Origin: Melampsora larici-populina 98AG31
Lineage: Eukaryota; Basidiomycota; Pucciniomycetes; Pucciniales; Melampsoraceae
DNA: 64,000 bases
Assembly (NCBI RefSeq): GCF_000204055.1
Contig: NW_006768791.1
Span: 485,094 to 549,093, forward strand
Reading direction: 5' to 3'
Positions 11,325 through 24,200 of this stretch are shown here, piece after piece (positions within the stretch are counted from its first letter, which is position 1; every line of letters begins with the position of its first letter). The position numbers were made by a program, and so were the translations under genes. A model generated the notes under the pieces. The model did not search any database, was not told where the DNA came from, and saw nothing but the letters and a program-made list of their open reading frames with translations.

Positions 11325-13048
11325 TCATTTCTTCTTTCTCCCTTTAAGCTTAGGCTTGGCCTTTCCCTTTTCCTCAAGATCTTCCTCCTTGACCGCCTGT
11401 AAAGCTTTCTTATCTTTGGCCGCACCCTTCTTGACCTTTGGAACTTTCTGAGGTGACGGAGACTGAGATTTCGGGCGCTTGTTAACACGAAGGCGGACAT
11501 TCAACGGCCCCTTCACGTTGGCTTTCGGTTCTTCGGGCAGGGAAGCTGGAACAGGATCGTTATCCTCCTTGCCCTCCTCCCTTCTCATAACAGACGGCGG
11601 AGCTGAAGACGACGGACCTGAGAACCCCAAGATGTCAGTATGACATAACCCCGAAATAGTAAGGAACAGGGAGGGACCTACAGTTTTGAGCCCGAATAAA
11701 CGCCTGTTTGGCCTTGTCACTGTGAGAAACAGCTTGCGAGCCAACGGTAGGAACCGTTGTTTCCAATTCCTCCAGCTCTTCAACAGCTGGAGACGCTGCC
11801 AAATAAGTCGAAACCATCAGCTTGATGGTTTCAGCATGAGACCACATAAGAAAGACCGACTCATAACTTACCAGCTGATGTAAAAGCGACCTTGGCGACG
11901 TGAGATGAGGGCTGACTGGTGCCCACGCCGCTCGCCAACGTCTTCAAAGGAGCATCCAATTCAGGCAGGTCTGGCAAATCCTCCTCGATCTCCTCGACGT
12001 CGTCCAAATCCGGTTGCGAAACAAAAGGTAAATCTCCTTGAGCGTCTGGATTCTTCGACGTGATCTTGGCTATGCCAAGATCGATGATTTTCTGTTCGCT
12101 AGAGGTAGGCTTGCGAGAATAGATGAGCCAACTGGTTGACGGTTGAGCCCCCGAGATTGACGAGAGATCTCGACCTAGAAGCTGAGCACGGCCATCGTCC
12201 TTTCGGTCGTCATAAAACCACACCCCACGAACCCCATCTACATACCTCACCACTTTACTCCAGTAATGATGGTAACCCCAAAAACCCCTTGAGACTATTT
12301 CGTAGGAGACATCGTTGAGAACCAAAGTGGCAGGCCAGTCCATCTCCCCCATGAAGCTGATACGATCTTCTTCGGTTAGACCAGCCACACCTCGAAGGTG
12401 GAAGTAGACGTTCATCGGTTGCCCAGTGAAATCCAAACGGGATCGTTCGTACAAGCGAGGGATATCGTCACCTTCGTTCAGCTTCCCAACGGTGACTCTA
12501 TCACTCCCTTCATCTACATCCGCGTCCGTCGAAGTCGAGTTCCGGTCTGTGCAACAGGTCGTGCAGCATCGAAGGTTGTTGGAGAAGAGACCTTCTCCAC
12601 TCCAAAGTGTGATAAGCTTGGCAACTTCGGAATATCGCAGATTGGCATCGTGAAAGAGGTTATTGGTGATCGCCACTGTGGCTCTAACGGACGTTTCGTT
12701 CTCTTCATGTGAGGAGATAGCTGTGCATTGATAGTCTCGTACTAACTTGTAAGCGAAAAGACGTCCGGCGGATGTTGGGCGATTGCGTTTAGACATGAGG
12801 AGGTACTCCAAGAATAAGTCGGCAGAACAGAAGGCGTCGGTTACAAATGAGTCAGGAGAAATGATTTGGACCGCCGTTTGAACTGATTTGAGACCCCGGG
12901 TTAAGACAGACTTGATGTGCATGGATCGATGCATTTCGGCAGAAAGTCTTGAAGAGTAATGTCGTATCAACTTGGATGTGATATCCTTACCTTTGCCCTT
13001 CGATCCCTCAATCCAAAGAGGCGAAAAGGTTGGGTATAAGGCCTCCAA
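11325..13048 (-). CDS. MULE-encoded protein with a ubiquitin-hydrolase-like segment and basic tail
   Basis: Three minus-strand exons join in frame: about 13048-11872, 11795-11682 and 11617-11325. The middle holds a segment (YHHYWSKVVRY, then WFYDDRKDDG, then SWLIYSR) that resembles the histidine box and C-terminal strands of USP/C19-type ubiquitin hydrolases. I cannot find a matching cysteine box, so activity is doubtful. The last exon is Lys/Glu/Pro-rich and strongly basic. The first exon starts 33 bp beyond the last transposase exon but in a different phase, so the two could be one frameshifted gene or two genes. The start codon is uncertain; the first in-frame ATG is near 12939. Confidence 0.5.
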
Positions 13049-13080
13049 GGTTGATGTTTCCCAACATCAATTGAGCTTAC

Positions 13081-15499
13081 CGGGTTCGGTGCTTGCCGTG
13101 TAGGACTGATAGGAAGAATGGGGATCGCGATTGACATTGCTGGATCCGGTGGGTCGGCCCAGTTTCTTCGGGCGAATCAAAGCTTCGGTCGTATCAGGAG
13201 GTCGACCGACGTTGACTTCTGGGCGTCTGCGAGTTCGTTCTTTTGACCAACCCATGGTCTCAACGACGGATTCCCAACTGTTGCCGTACTTCACCGAGAT
13301 CCCTCGGAGTACGTTGTTGAAGTCCCTCTTGAGGGACTCAGCGAAGAGGAGCAACTGAATGAATCCTTGGATAATCGTACAGTGACCAGACCTGTAGGAT
13401 CAGAAACAGGACAAGCGTCAGTAGGGAATTTCCGGCATAATGAGAAGACAAAAACTTACGTGAGAATGTAATATTGGCAATGCATGGACTCCTGACCATT
13501 AGTGGTATCCGGATAGTCGTGCGGGTCCTCGCCTTCTGGCAGAGGAGGATCGTCCATGGGGAGGCGGTCCCGGGCGCAGAACAGCATGCTGTGTATATCA
13601 GCAGTGTTCCACCAGTCGATCCAGGGCTTGGCTTTAGGAAATAGTCGAGCGATTTGAGCAAATTTGTCGGTGAGAGTCAGGTCGCCGGGTTTATTGGGTT
13701 CGAGGAGATCCAGAGCAAGGCTTTCGAACTCAGCCTAAGGATGCAGATGCGTGAGCAGCGTCAGTATGAAGCACATACGTCGTGGAGGTAGAACCGTGTT
13801 ACAACTTACCAATCGGCCCGCGGCAACAACATTGCAATTCTTCTTGAACCGAGTTATTGACTGTCGGTAATGTTCATGGCAGCCTTTGAGTTTGCTCAAG
13901 GCTTTGCCGGGGTCGTTTTCGTGGAAGACTTCCATGTAAGCAGATACAAAACCTTTCTTTTGCGCGGTGGAAAAGTCCACCACCTGTTGGACCAGGAGAT
14001 CCCGTTCGTGGTAAGTCAAGTCGGCGGCATTGATCTGCGCAAGCAGAGTCAAGAAGTGCGCCTTGTAGTGCGCCTCTTCCAGGCCCCACATCCACGTGAG
14101 TTGGATGGGAATCCAACGGTGGAGTATCTCGCTATACATCGATGTCGTAAGAAGGTACCCGTGGTGAAAGAATCGATAGGTGACATCCGAAAGGAGTCCA
14201 CCGGAATACACCTTACCCAAGGTGTCGCGACGGACCAGCTGGTCAGCCATCCAGTCCGTTTGGAAGGTAATGTGCACGTTTGCACCCAGGAGAGAGGTTG
14301 ATATCAATCGAAGGCCGTGACTAAAATGCAAATGAAGAGATCAGCAAAATGTGGCTTTCAGCGACAAGCTCGGGAGTGTGTTTGGTGAAATACAAGAGAT
14401 ACGTACTTTCCCCAATGCATCAAGTCCATAATGAGGCGGTCACCTCCGCCTTTGCTTTCTTTTTCAGGGATCAGACCCTTTTCGACCAAGACCTTTCAAC
14501 GTAAGTACACCAATTGCCCACCGTTGGCAAACGCAGGATGTATATCCACGACCGGAGGTGTAATCGTCTGACCAGCGCCAGCCTGGCTAACCTACACAGC
14601 ATGACATGGGGAGGAAAGATCGCCAGGAACTCAAGTCAGTAACGAGTTGAGTTGCCGAACCTCGAGTCGAAAGACTCACCTTAAGGACCAAGGGTCCGGC
14701 CTTCGGGTTTTTCACCACCTCCTGCGTGAGGTCCAACATCGCCAAGGGGTCGGCCTTTTTCGAGGCAGGCCAGGGGTGAGCGTGGAAACCGGAATGGCGA
14801 AGGACGCCCCAACCGGTGTCCTTCTGGATGTCAATTCGACAGACGGTGCCGGGACATTGGGTCCAGATATGGGTTCCGCTACACTCAACTGCCGGGCACA
14901 CTGGGTTCCTAGAGACACGTGAGAAGTAGAAGTAGAACAAAAAAGAGTCAGTTCGTTTTGAGTGGAATTGAGAAAAAAAAAAGTGGAATTGAGAAAAAAA
15001 AAAGTACATACTCCTTGATGTACTCAGCAGCCTTTCCTTCGGCTGTTGGAGGAGGTGCCGCATATGCACAAAAGTCGTCGTCACAGCGGAGGACCCCGAG
15101 ACATGCATACCAAATGGTTTTCCAGGGTCCGTCCTTGGTGCCTTTGGTTTTTTGGGTGTGAGTATAGGCGACGTGACCAAAGTTCGTGATGTCGTCGTGA
15201 GGCTTCCGGACAAACACCGTCTCGCCATTCGGATAAAGAGGATAACCTTGAGGATCGCGAGTCGTTCCGTGATCGATGAAGGTGACGAGTTCACCCGAGG
15301 CTGGCACTGGTAGCTTGAATTTTTTGCCAGTTTTCTTCGGAGGACGTCTCTTCAATTTGGTAGGGGTAGGTTGAGGAGTCTCAGACACATGCGTGACCGT
15401 AACGATGGAGTGAGCATCGCTCTGAGTAGCGAGAGGTAAGACCTCTTCAGGTGGAGGGGACACAGATCGCGCGCTTTGGTGATCAGAGTGATGAGACAT
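13081..15499 (-). pseudogene. GCM1/WRKY-type zinc domain MULE transposase
   Basis: Exons 15499-15012, 14908-14680, 14591-14407, 14320-13810, 13734-13460 and 13391-13081 join in phase with GT-AG introns. The N-terminal third has a Cys/His domain (CLGVLRCDDDFC, ENPVCPAVEC, TQCPGTVCRI, then HSGFHAHPWP) of the WRKY-GCM1/FAR1 class found in MULE transposases. The core shows LLSDVTYRFFHHGYLL (Asp of the DDE fold), GLEEAHYKAHF, PWIDWWNTADIHSMLF and TTNGQESMH, all positioned as in MULEs. An in-frame TGA (14496-14498) in exon 3 would truncate it. Start chosen as the ATG opening the Ser/Pro-rich leader (MSHHSDHQS); upstream in-frame ATGs exist. Confidence 0.7.
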
Positions 15500-16538
15500 G
15501 ATGAGGAGTTTTGGTGAAGTATCAGAGGTAAATGTGAGGTAGTGATAGAGATAATAGAAGGATAGGAACTGATCTAACGGAAATAGCCAATAGTAATAAG
15601 CAAGTTGAGAAAATTGATAAGACCGATACAATTGAAAGACTTGATGGCAGTTGTAGATTGAAATGGGTACTCTGGAATCGGAGTCGTACGATTGAGGAGT
15701 AGTAGGGACAGCAAGATCAGATAGAATAAATTTGGCCATGTCCAAAGGTGGAATCGGTTGGGGTGACCCATCGAGAAGGCCAGGGGCCTCCTTACGCAGG
15801 ATGACCAGGGACATCGTGCGTAAGACGAGACGTGTCAAGATATCGAGCCTTCTGAGACTGGCTGTTGGGTAAGAGGGGAGTGGTCGAATCGCGAGAGGTT
15901 CTTATAGATGAGCTCGTAGGTTGGTATGATGAGACGGACGGGTGTAATCGGCGGTATTGGTGTTGGTTGACATCGGCAAGGGCTTGATGGATATTGTTGA
16001 TGTTGTTCGGTGCTGGTGTACTTCGACGAGAGACGGAGGAAAGGTGGATGCATGGTAGAGTTCGCCCTCGTCGACAAAGGTTGGGGCATATTGGCTGCAG
16101 GTAGCCGATCGAAAGTTTTGGTAATGCCGTAGCCGCCTTCGCCGATCGGGGGTTAGAAGTATGTAAATTCCTAAGGGTGCAAAACTGAAGATTGTTGGGG
16201 ACCTTTCAGAAAAATGCACTCCGAGGATTTACGTCCGACAAGGAGTGTGAAGAACTTTGAGGGTAAAATTAGGGTTTTGACCCCTGTAACGATATTTACA
16301 CCCTGGTTTTTTTACCTACCATAAGGAATGTAAAAAAAAACGTGTAAAATTATACTTCGGGGTCGGGGCCCTACATTTTTACACTCCGGGTTTTACACAT
16401 CATTATTTTACACACGAGAATTTGGGCGCCTTCGGGTGCAAAATTACATTTCACCCGTGGTGACATGTAGTTTTGCACACAACCGCATTTACACTCCATA
16501 AGGAGTGTAAATCGTGGTGTGCAAAAATCTATTGACCC
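15500..16538. other. MULE 5' region and right subterminal repeats
   Basis: This is upstream of the MULE transposase and contains no convincing gene. From about 16180 to 16538 it carries repeated TTTACACTCC/GGAGTGTAAA words, the mirror of the left MULE arm. Confidence 0.6.
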
Positions 16539-16547
16539 GCAGTTTAC
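16539..16547. repeat. MULE target-site duplication, right copy
   Basis: GCAGTTTAC, identical to 4024-4032. After it hAT1 resumes (TGCGCGAAAA). Confidence 0.85.
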
Positions 16548-19500
16548 TGCGCGAAAATAGCACCTGCGCTGGTCTTTGCGCACCACACTTTTGCGCTAAT
16601 GTCACTGCGCCACCACGCACCCCAGGGACCTATTGGTTTTTTGGCCACTGCGCCATCGCGCAGTGCAGCCCAGTGCAGCATGCGCACTTTGCGCACTCTG
16701 CGCACTTTTTTCAAGGTCCGTGTTTGATCGGAGGCTGAGCCTCCACCAGGTGAGCTCAGCCACTAACAGAACTACTCAAGAGGCTAAGAGCCCCTTGCGT
16801 ATCAATCTACACTCGATCCATCTTGGATCGTCACGTCGTTGGCAACTCTTGACCGACTTCTTGATGGACTTCCGCATTTGGATGCCCAATGGCGCGTGTC
16901 TCGACCTACCTGAGCCTGATTGGGGTTCACAGTCACCCTCATCACCCACCTCCCTGGACTTACTTGAACAAGCCATCGGTTGGACGACTTCTGATTTTCG
17001 ATCTGATCTAAATATCTCTAGATTCTTATTCACATCTTTCAATTCATCCTATATTTCTGCTTCTCCATCACTTATTTTTATCCAAGTCAGGTTTGAATCG
17101 ATCACATTCAGAATTATGTTTCACACTTTTTCTTCTCATCGTAACCTCTATAGCTCATTCTTATCTTACAACTCGTACAAACTACATTTCACGATGGCCA
17201 AATCATCTTCTAAGAACTTTCAATCTAAGACTACTAGTACCAAGTCCAACCACAAGTCCTCATTGTCGTCGTCGACCACCAAGGTGAAATCCAAGTCTCA
17301 TAAAACTACAACTGTTATTAATGATGAAGGGGATGAAGATAACGACGCCAGCGAAATTGATCCCGATTATGAGACGGAAACTGAAGATGACAAAAACGAA
17401 AACGACAAAGACATCCACGATAACTCCTCCAATAGCACTAAATCTCCGGTTGATGGGAAGCGCAATAGAAAAGCTGAAGATAAGTCAACTGCCAGTAAGA
17501 AGAAGAAACCTGCGCCAAAGAGCAAGAAAGGGGTACTTTTTTACATCTTTTCCATCTAATCTTTATGTTTGTTTGAATGTTGATTTTGATTTCCTTCTTT
17601 ACCACAGAATTACAAACTTCCAAGCAATGTGAACCCGGATCAAGATTCAGATATTGAGGAGATTCCTGGACCTAATTCAACTGTGACACCTGTCGACGAT
17701 GTCGTTTATGATCATATAAGCCTCTACTTTGAGTCCGAACTTTTTTGGCGAGAAGATAAACAGGTATCTCTTCTAACACTCTTATATCTTATAGCTTTCT
17801 ATGTTTTTTGGATACAAACCTGATTCCATTTGAACCCACAGAAACCCGGCGAGAAGCCCATGTACCGAAAATGTTTATTCTGTCCGAAATCTTACCGGAT
17901 TGGTGAAAGGAGCAATTGGAACCTCACGGGCCATCGCGATGGCGACGCGAATCGGTCACAATGCGCTGGACGTGCCGATGCCATTGCCGCTGGTGCTAAC
18001 TTGCCTTTACCTTGGAAATCTCGGCAAGCTGCGAAGGTGGCTGCACAAGAAGCTGAAAAGCATAAGCACGAGAAAGCATCACTTCAAGGTTTCTTAAACT
18101 TACCCAAGTTCTCAGTTGCTCTTCTGAACATGATACTCGTCCTGTGGCTCCTTCGAAACTGCATCCCGTGGCTTCGTATGGAAGACCCATACCTTCAAGC
18201 AGCATTTGCACTATGCAACCCCAACGCGACTCTCTGGTCGGCATCATGGTCTGCTCGGCGAGCAATGGAATACTTTGAGGAATTCCGTGGCAACCTCGTT
18301 CAAACACTTAAGGTTCTTATTCATTTCTTTTCCTTTTGATATGTATTTAAATACATGTTACTAACGCACCAATCTCTTCTCATAGGGTCTTGACTCTAAA
18401 ATTTGTGTCATACACGATGTATGGACTACAAAAGGAGGGAAGCGTGCTTTCATTGGTGTAGCCGTTTCTTACATCGATGAAAATTGGGAGTTTCACGTCA
18501 CCCACCTGACGTTGAAGCTCATAGCATGGAATCATTATGGAGCATTGCTGGCTCGACCAGTCGGCAAGTTCCTTATTCGACATGGTCTTCATAAAAAGAT
18601 ATGTCATCTCTTAATTTTTATATATCTTTTTTTTGATTTTCTTTGTTTTTATGTTTTTATCTAATGGGCTAATATGTTTTTTTCGCGATGACACATGCTT
18701 GCTCAGACAACGGACTCGGGATCCAGCAACCCGGTCTTGGCAAAGGAGCTGGAAACGATGTTTATGGAATGCGACAATGGAATTTTTTGGAACTCGTCTC
18801 AAAATCAGATCAGATGTTATTGTCACAAGTTGGCATTGACAGTGAAGGCCGGACTTGAGACAATCGGACTAGGTGATCATGGCCGAACCAAACCAACAAT
18901 CCCCTCTGGAAAACGCCTTAGGTTACTCCTCCCAGACGATCACATCCCTTCACCCAAAATCGTAATGGCCGACGGTACAGTAGTTGACGAAGATGGTGAA
19001 TTAGAAGAATGCAATAGTGATCGGGAACAAGATCCAACGCTGGAGCCAGGAAAAGATAATGAGGCCAGTGATGACTCAGAGGACGAAGTGAAAGCACCTG
19101 ACTACAAGGTACAGAAGCCTGATGCTTCTCTCTTACCTTGAGCTGTAACCAAGGTGATTGATGTACCCTCTTCTTTGCATGATTCAAAATCGTGTCACTG
19201 ATCATGTTCATTTGTACTTAAAGGTTCGAAGAATCAACAAGTTGATAACTTCGAGTGCACCACGACTCAACCACTTCAAAGCATGTGCGACTCAACTGGG
19301 ATTTGCGGGTGGAGGGCTAATCGCAGCCCATGGTCAGAGGTGGAATATTTGGTTTGATGCTCAAACCCGCTTGTGTAAAGCTAAATCAGTAAGTCTTTTC
19401 ATCTATCATTGTATTGTGTTTCTACTAGTTTATATTTTCTTTGTGGGTAGGTAATCAACTTCATGATCAATGAAGATTCAGAAGGGTTCTACGAAGGGAT

Positions 19501-20363
19501 TACCATCAGTCCTGAGGAATGGAAAGCGATCGAAGCCTTGAATGATGTGCTGGGGGTAAGTGCATTTGACCCAGATGTTTTGGATATTCCCTACTAAGTT
19601 TTCTTTTCTTCCATCCATGGATACAAAGTTTTTTTTGCGATCAACAAAAAAGATGGAAGGTGATGGGCCCACCAGTGCCTCAGTTCTCTTCCAGTACTCT
19701 GGATTGATATCGGTCCTTGTCGATACCAAAAACGCTACACCACATCAAGGCTTATCCAACATGATTGGTGGTATGATCAAACAGCTACGCGAATACCAGA
19801 CGGAGGCACTTTATTGTGATCCGCTTGTAATGGCGGCCATTCTCAATCCCAGACTTCGACTAGAATTCTTCAAAAACAAGTATCCCGATTATTCCGGACA
19901 CGCCGAAGAACTTTTTCGCCAACACTTCTCTGAGTATTGGAAAAATAATGTCAATTTGGCATCAAAATCCACTGCCGAGGCCGAACCTCAAGCCAATCAA
20001 CCAATTGATCCATTTGACGAAACAAACATGTTCAGCTCCTCAGTTAAACAAGTTCTGACCAGCGACGAAGAAGTTGATCACTACTTCTCGGGAATGCATC
20101 CATGCGAAGGTAATACTGACATATTAGTATGGTGGAGAGTAAGTTTACTCTCCTTATCTTTTCTTTAGCATGACCTTTGACTGACTTCCTTGTCCTCGCA
20201 GCGCAATCAAAATCGGTTTCCAAAGATGGCTAAGATGGCTCGGGACTTTTTGGCTTGTGTGGGGTCTTCTTGTGCAGTCGAAAGAACCTTTTCGACTGCA
20301 GCAATCGTGTGTGCAAATCGACGAGGTGGCCTATCATCAAGATCCATTGAAAGAGCCGTTGGC

Positions 20364-20371
20364 ATTTGTCA
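20364..20371. repeat. KDZ 8-bp target-site duplication, left copy
   Basis: ATTTGTCA precedes the KDZ terminus CACCTGTGGCTACCC and recurs at 38477-38484. Eight bases is also the duplication length reported for Zisupton-class elements. Confidence 0.9.
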
Positions 20372-20692
20372 CACCTGTGGCTACCCGCCCCTTCGGATAC
20401 TAGCCGATAGGAAACGGGTCGTTCCTATCGGCGACAAGCCGAAGACCCCCCTTCCGACACGCCGACGCGGCCGCCGCGTCGGATTCACAACTACAAAAAC
20501 ACAAGTTCACACATGAATTTTAACATCGCCAACAGTATCACCACGTAAACATAGTATCAACATACTACTATACACTTGCATACAAAATTACCCAACGATC
20601 CAAGATGTTACATAAGAAGCTGTCACACAAGTGTGATCTCCAGTCACACGTGGTGTGAAACTCGGTCACACATGTGTGATTTTGGGTTGAAC
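20372..20692 (+). repeat. KDZ left terminal inverted repeat, about 320 bp
   Basis: It matches the inverse of about 38152-38476 with only scattered substitutions and small indels. It includes a near-perfect CCGACGCGGC/GCCGCGTCGG palindrome near 20458-20480 and the first CACATGTG palindromes at its inner edge. Confidence 0.88.
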
Positions 20693-21125
20693 TTGTGAAA
20701 TTACGGAATTGTACAACCCCTTTTCACACATGTGTGATTTTTGCCTACACATGTGTGATAGATGGTCACACATGTGTGACTCTTGGTTACCAGTTTTACG
20801 GCTGCATATGTACAACCCCTGTCACACATGTGTGATTTATGATTGAGCTAGACTGTAGATCACATTCATATACGTATGATCCCAGTTAAAACTTGTGTCA
20901 AAATGAGAGTCACACATGTGTGATTTCAACTGACATGTGTTACTATCATAAAAAGTCAAAATACATGACCACACATACGTGTGACATATTCACACGTGTG
21001 TTGCTCTTGAAATCACAAATTTGTGAACGGCACTCACACAAATCAGGATAGAAATCACACATGTGTGAATAGAAATCCCACATGTGTGAATAGAAATCAC
21101 ACATGTGGGAAAACCAACTACCACG
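20620..21125. repeat. Left subterminal array of TCACACATGTGTGA palindromes
   Basis: At least eight full or near-full copies of the 14-bp palindrome TCACACATGTGTGA, plus degenerate forms (CACACGTGTG, CACATACGTGTG), occur at irregular spacing. The right end has the same core. Such arrays are plausible transposase-binding sites or regulator sites. Confidence 0.8.
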
Positions 21126-21252
21126 GTTCAACTAAATACACTTCTTGTGATTCAAACCATTGAACATGGGATCCCATTCTCACGTTTGTAACAAACTTCT
21201 GTGCATTGACCTCATGGCATGTCCCAAGACTTTTAAATTACAAAATTCTTAG

Positions 21253-24200
21253 CTAGCTATTCATCATATTATCATCATCCACAATACCCTCCCATTCATC
21301 TTCATCTTCATCATCATGGATGAAGAGCTGATCCACCATCTCACCTAGCTCCCCCCCAAAATCATTTTCACCTTCCCCGTGAAGCATATTTTGCTCAAAA
21401 TCTTCCAGCTCATCAAGATCAGTGGCTTCTATATGTTTGGCATCGATAATATCTTCCAATATTGACTGACCTCTACGCACCAAACTTTTCCAGCGCTGAA
21501 TCAATGTATTAATCTCTTGCTCTGTCGCCATTGTGTGGTGATGAGTTCTTCTCAATAACTCTACAATATTTCCGTCCCAAGTCATCCATGTCCCATAATG
21601 CATCTGACAAAGATTGCTGTGAAGCGCTTTCAAAACCCCCAAATTCACCTCCCAAACATCCTTTGAGACGCGCTGACCGGGCTGAACTAATTCAATTAGC
21701 TCCTTTCCACCTCCTTCAGGATCATAATCTTCTGAACCAAGATCATTATCAGAAACTTCACACGCACATAACATTATTAAGCAGGACTTACCACCACTAC
21801 ACAAAGCTAGTAAATCATCAAATTTTAATTCCATATTCAGTGCTTGGTGTACCATCTGCTGAGCCTCCCTTCCCAACCTTCTAAGCTCTTCCCGACAACT
21901 CCGCTGTTGCAAAAAAGCCTGTATGCCTTCAATGGTTTGCGCATCCACAGCCCATTTCTCCGTGGGATGTGTAAGCGCACCTACATTCCAGAAATTATCC
22001 TCGAAAGGGAGTCTCTTGGCTTCATCAAGGGAAGGACAACCCATGCGGCTGATAGGGCGGATTCGGTTGTATAGTGAGACTTGATATTCATATGAAGTCC
22101 ATTTGCGTTTGAACATCAACTGTTTCTTCGTCATCAGAGTTTTCATACCCTGTTGTGCTTTGGTTCCTGCATTGTTCCAAATGTAAGTTAATTCAAAAAT
22201 TAATTCCACATCCTTTTAAAAATTAAACAAATGAACCAAAAACAAAATCGAAATCAAACACCTACCTTCAGCGTACTTGTCCCACTTCTTTTGAGCCTCC
22301 ACGATACCCACTTTGGCTTCATAAAGCTTCATCTTTGCCAGGCGCACACGTATGAGTGCCTCAGCTTTTTTACCTTTAAGAAAAAAAGGAGGCACAAATT
22401 GGTCAGCCAAAGTCCAATCCTGATCAGTCAGGATATGGTACTAACCAGTTGACGCACGAAGCCGGCGGAACTCCGGACTTCCTAACTCTTCTGTCACATC
22501 TGCAATAGATTTCTCAAGTTCAACAATGGACACTGGTAAGGTGAGTGAAGATTCAACTTCATCATCTGTCCAATTTCTTCGTCGTTTCCTTCGCAGTCGA
22601 CGAAGTTCATCACTATATTATAATTGATATCAGACCACTATCTTTGAAGGCTTGCACATTCAACAAACGAACTGAGCATCTTTAACTTCTGCCTCAAGGT
22701 CCAGTAGTTCCACAAGGCGATCCTCTAGTTCCTGCTGAGCGTCACCATCCGCCATTGCAGCAAGTTGCAACTGTCTCTGCCGGTCCCACTGGTCCGAGAA
22801 ATACACCCATGTATATGAGTCATCTTGAGTCTCTAGCTTCTCAAGAGTGTCAGATGCAACATCCAACCGCTTTTCAGCTGTCTTTAGCTTCACCTCAATT
22901 GACCGCGCTAAATATGAATTGAAAATGATATTCAACTTAGAAGGAAGTATTATAGATGGAGATCATATAGACATACCAGCATTTCTGCATCGCATATCAT
23001 TGCAGTGACTGGACTTTAAATCAATCATATCTACTCGATGTTGTTTTGTTGAGCATCGACATGGCGCTATAAGTGGATCCAGTTCCGACCAATCCCGCTC
23101 TAAACCTTCGCCATCTGACAAACCCCAACCCTTGTTCAACCTGGGATTATATTTCAGTTGACAAGTCCACTCGTGAGCATAAGCATGAAAGGCACTAGTG
23201 GCAAATCTGATATCTCCCCGCGCATACTCTTCTTCAAAATACTTATGCTGTTAAAGGAGGCAAAGTACTTCAGAGTGCATTGAAATAATAACAGAGAACA
23301 AAAATACCTATTCTCACATTCTTAACACTTTTTTCCAAGGTACAACCAATGTCATACAAGATTTGAAAGCTTTTGGGCGGTTTTCCAGGTTCAGAGGTAT
23401 CTTTCATCAATTGATCAAGCAATGCCAGTACATAATACTGACTGTTATTCAATGATATCAATCAGTCCAACCACACGCATGTGGAAGGTTCACAGTTTCA
23501 AAAACTTACCGCTCTCCACTTTGGATTACATTCACAAATTTCAACACATGATCATGTTGACATGCAAGTCCAATCAGCCCTGTTTCGTCGCATCCCTTCC
23601 AGGTTGACCGTCCTCGAACATCTGCTGCGGCTGTGTGCGAGACTGAACAACGATCCTAATGAACACAGTCATCAGAACTCAACCTGACGTATTCAATTAG
23701 GATTCACACGATTGTGATACAGATTCACACAATTGTGATAAAGATTCACACATTTGTGATATGGAATCACACAATTGTGATTGACCTTCACAAGATTGCG
23801 ACTAAGAATCACACAATTGTAATACATAATCACACAATTGTAACTGTGAATCACACAATTGTGATACGTGATCACACAATTGTGATATGTGATCACACAA
23901 TTGTGATTAGGAATCACAAACGTGTGGTAAGTAATCACAATTGTGTGATTCCCAGTCACAATTGTGTGATCACATATCACAATTGTGTGAAGGTCAATCA
24001 CAATTGTGTGATTCCTTGTGATACGCAATCACATGATTGTGATTAGGAATCACAAAAGTGTGTTAAGCAATCACACAATTGTGTGATCACGTATCCCAAT
24101 TGTGTGATCACGTATCACAATTGTGTGATACCGTATCACAATTGTGTGATACCGTATCACAGTTGTGTGATCACGTATCACAATTGTGTGAAAAGAAGGG

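Larger units (their letters stand above)
4033..16538 (-). mobile_element. GCM1-domain Mutator-like element (MULE)
   Basis: Imperfect TIRs begin GGGTTAGGAGATTTTTACACAC at 4033 and, inverted, GGGTCAATAGATTTTTGCACAC ending at 16538, inside a 9-bp TSD. Subterminal DNA on both sides (4033-4141, 10728-10920, about 16180-16538) is full of GGAGTGTAAA/TTTACACTCC words. A gypsy element occupies 4147-10722. The coding part lies on the minus strand (15499 to 11325). Net length without gypsy is about 5.9 kb. Confidence 0.8.

Noticed and set aside
20372..20516. hAT1 C-terminus reading on into a Pro/Arg-rich extension
   Set aside because: This extension is the KDZ TIR; the true hAT1 end resumes at 38485.
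23695..24195. CRISPR-like periodic repeats
   Set aside because: Units are short perfect palindromes without conserved-length unique spacers, in a eukaryotic intron.
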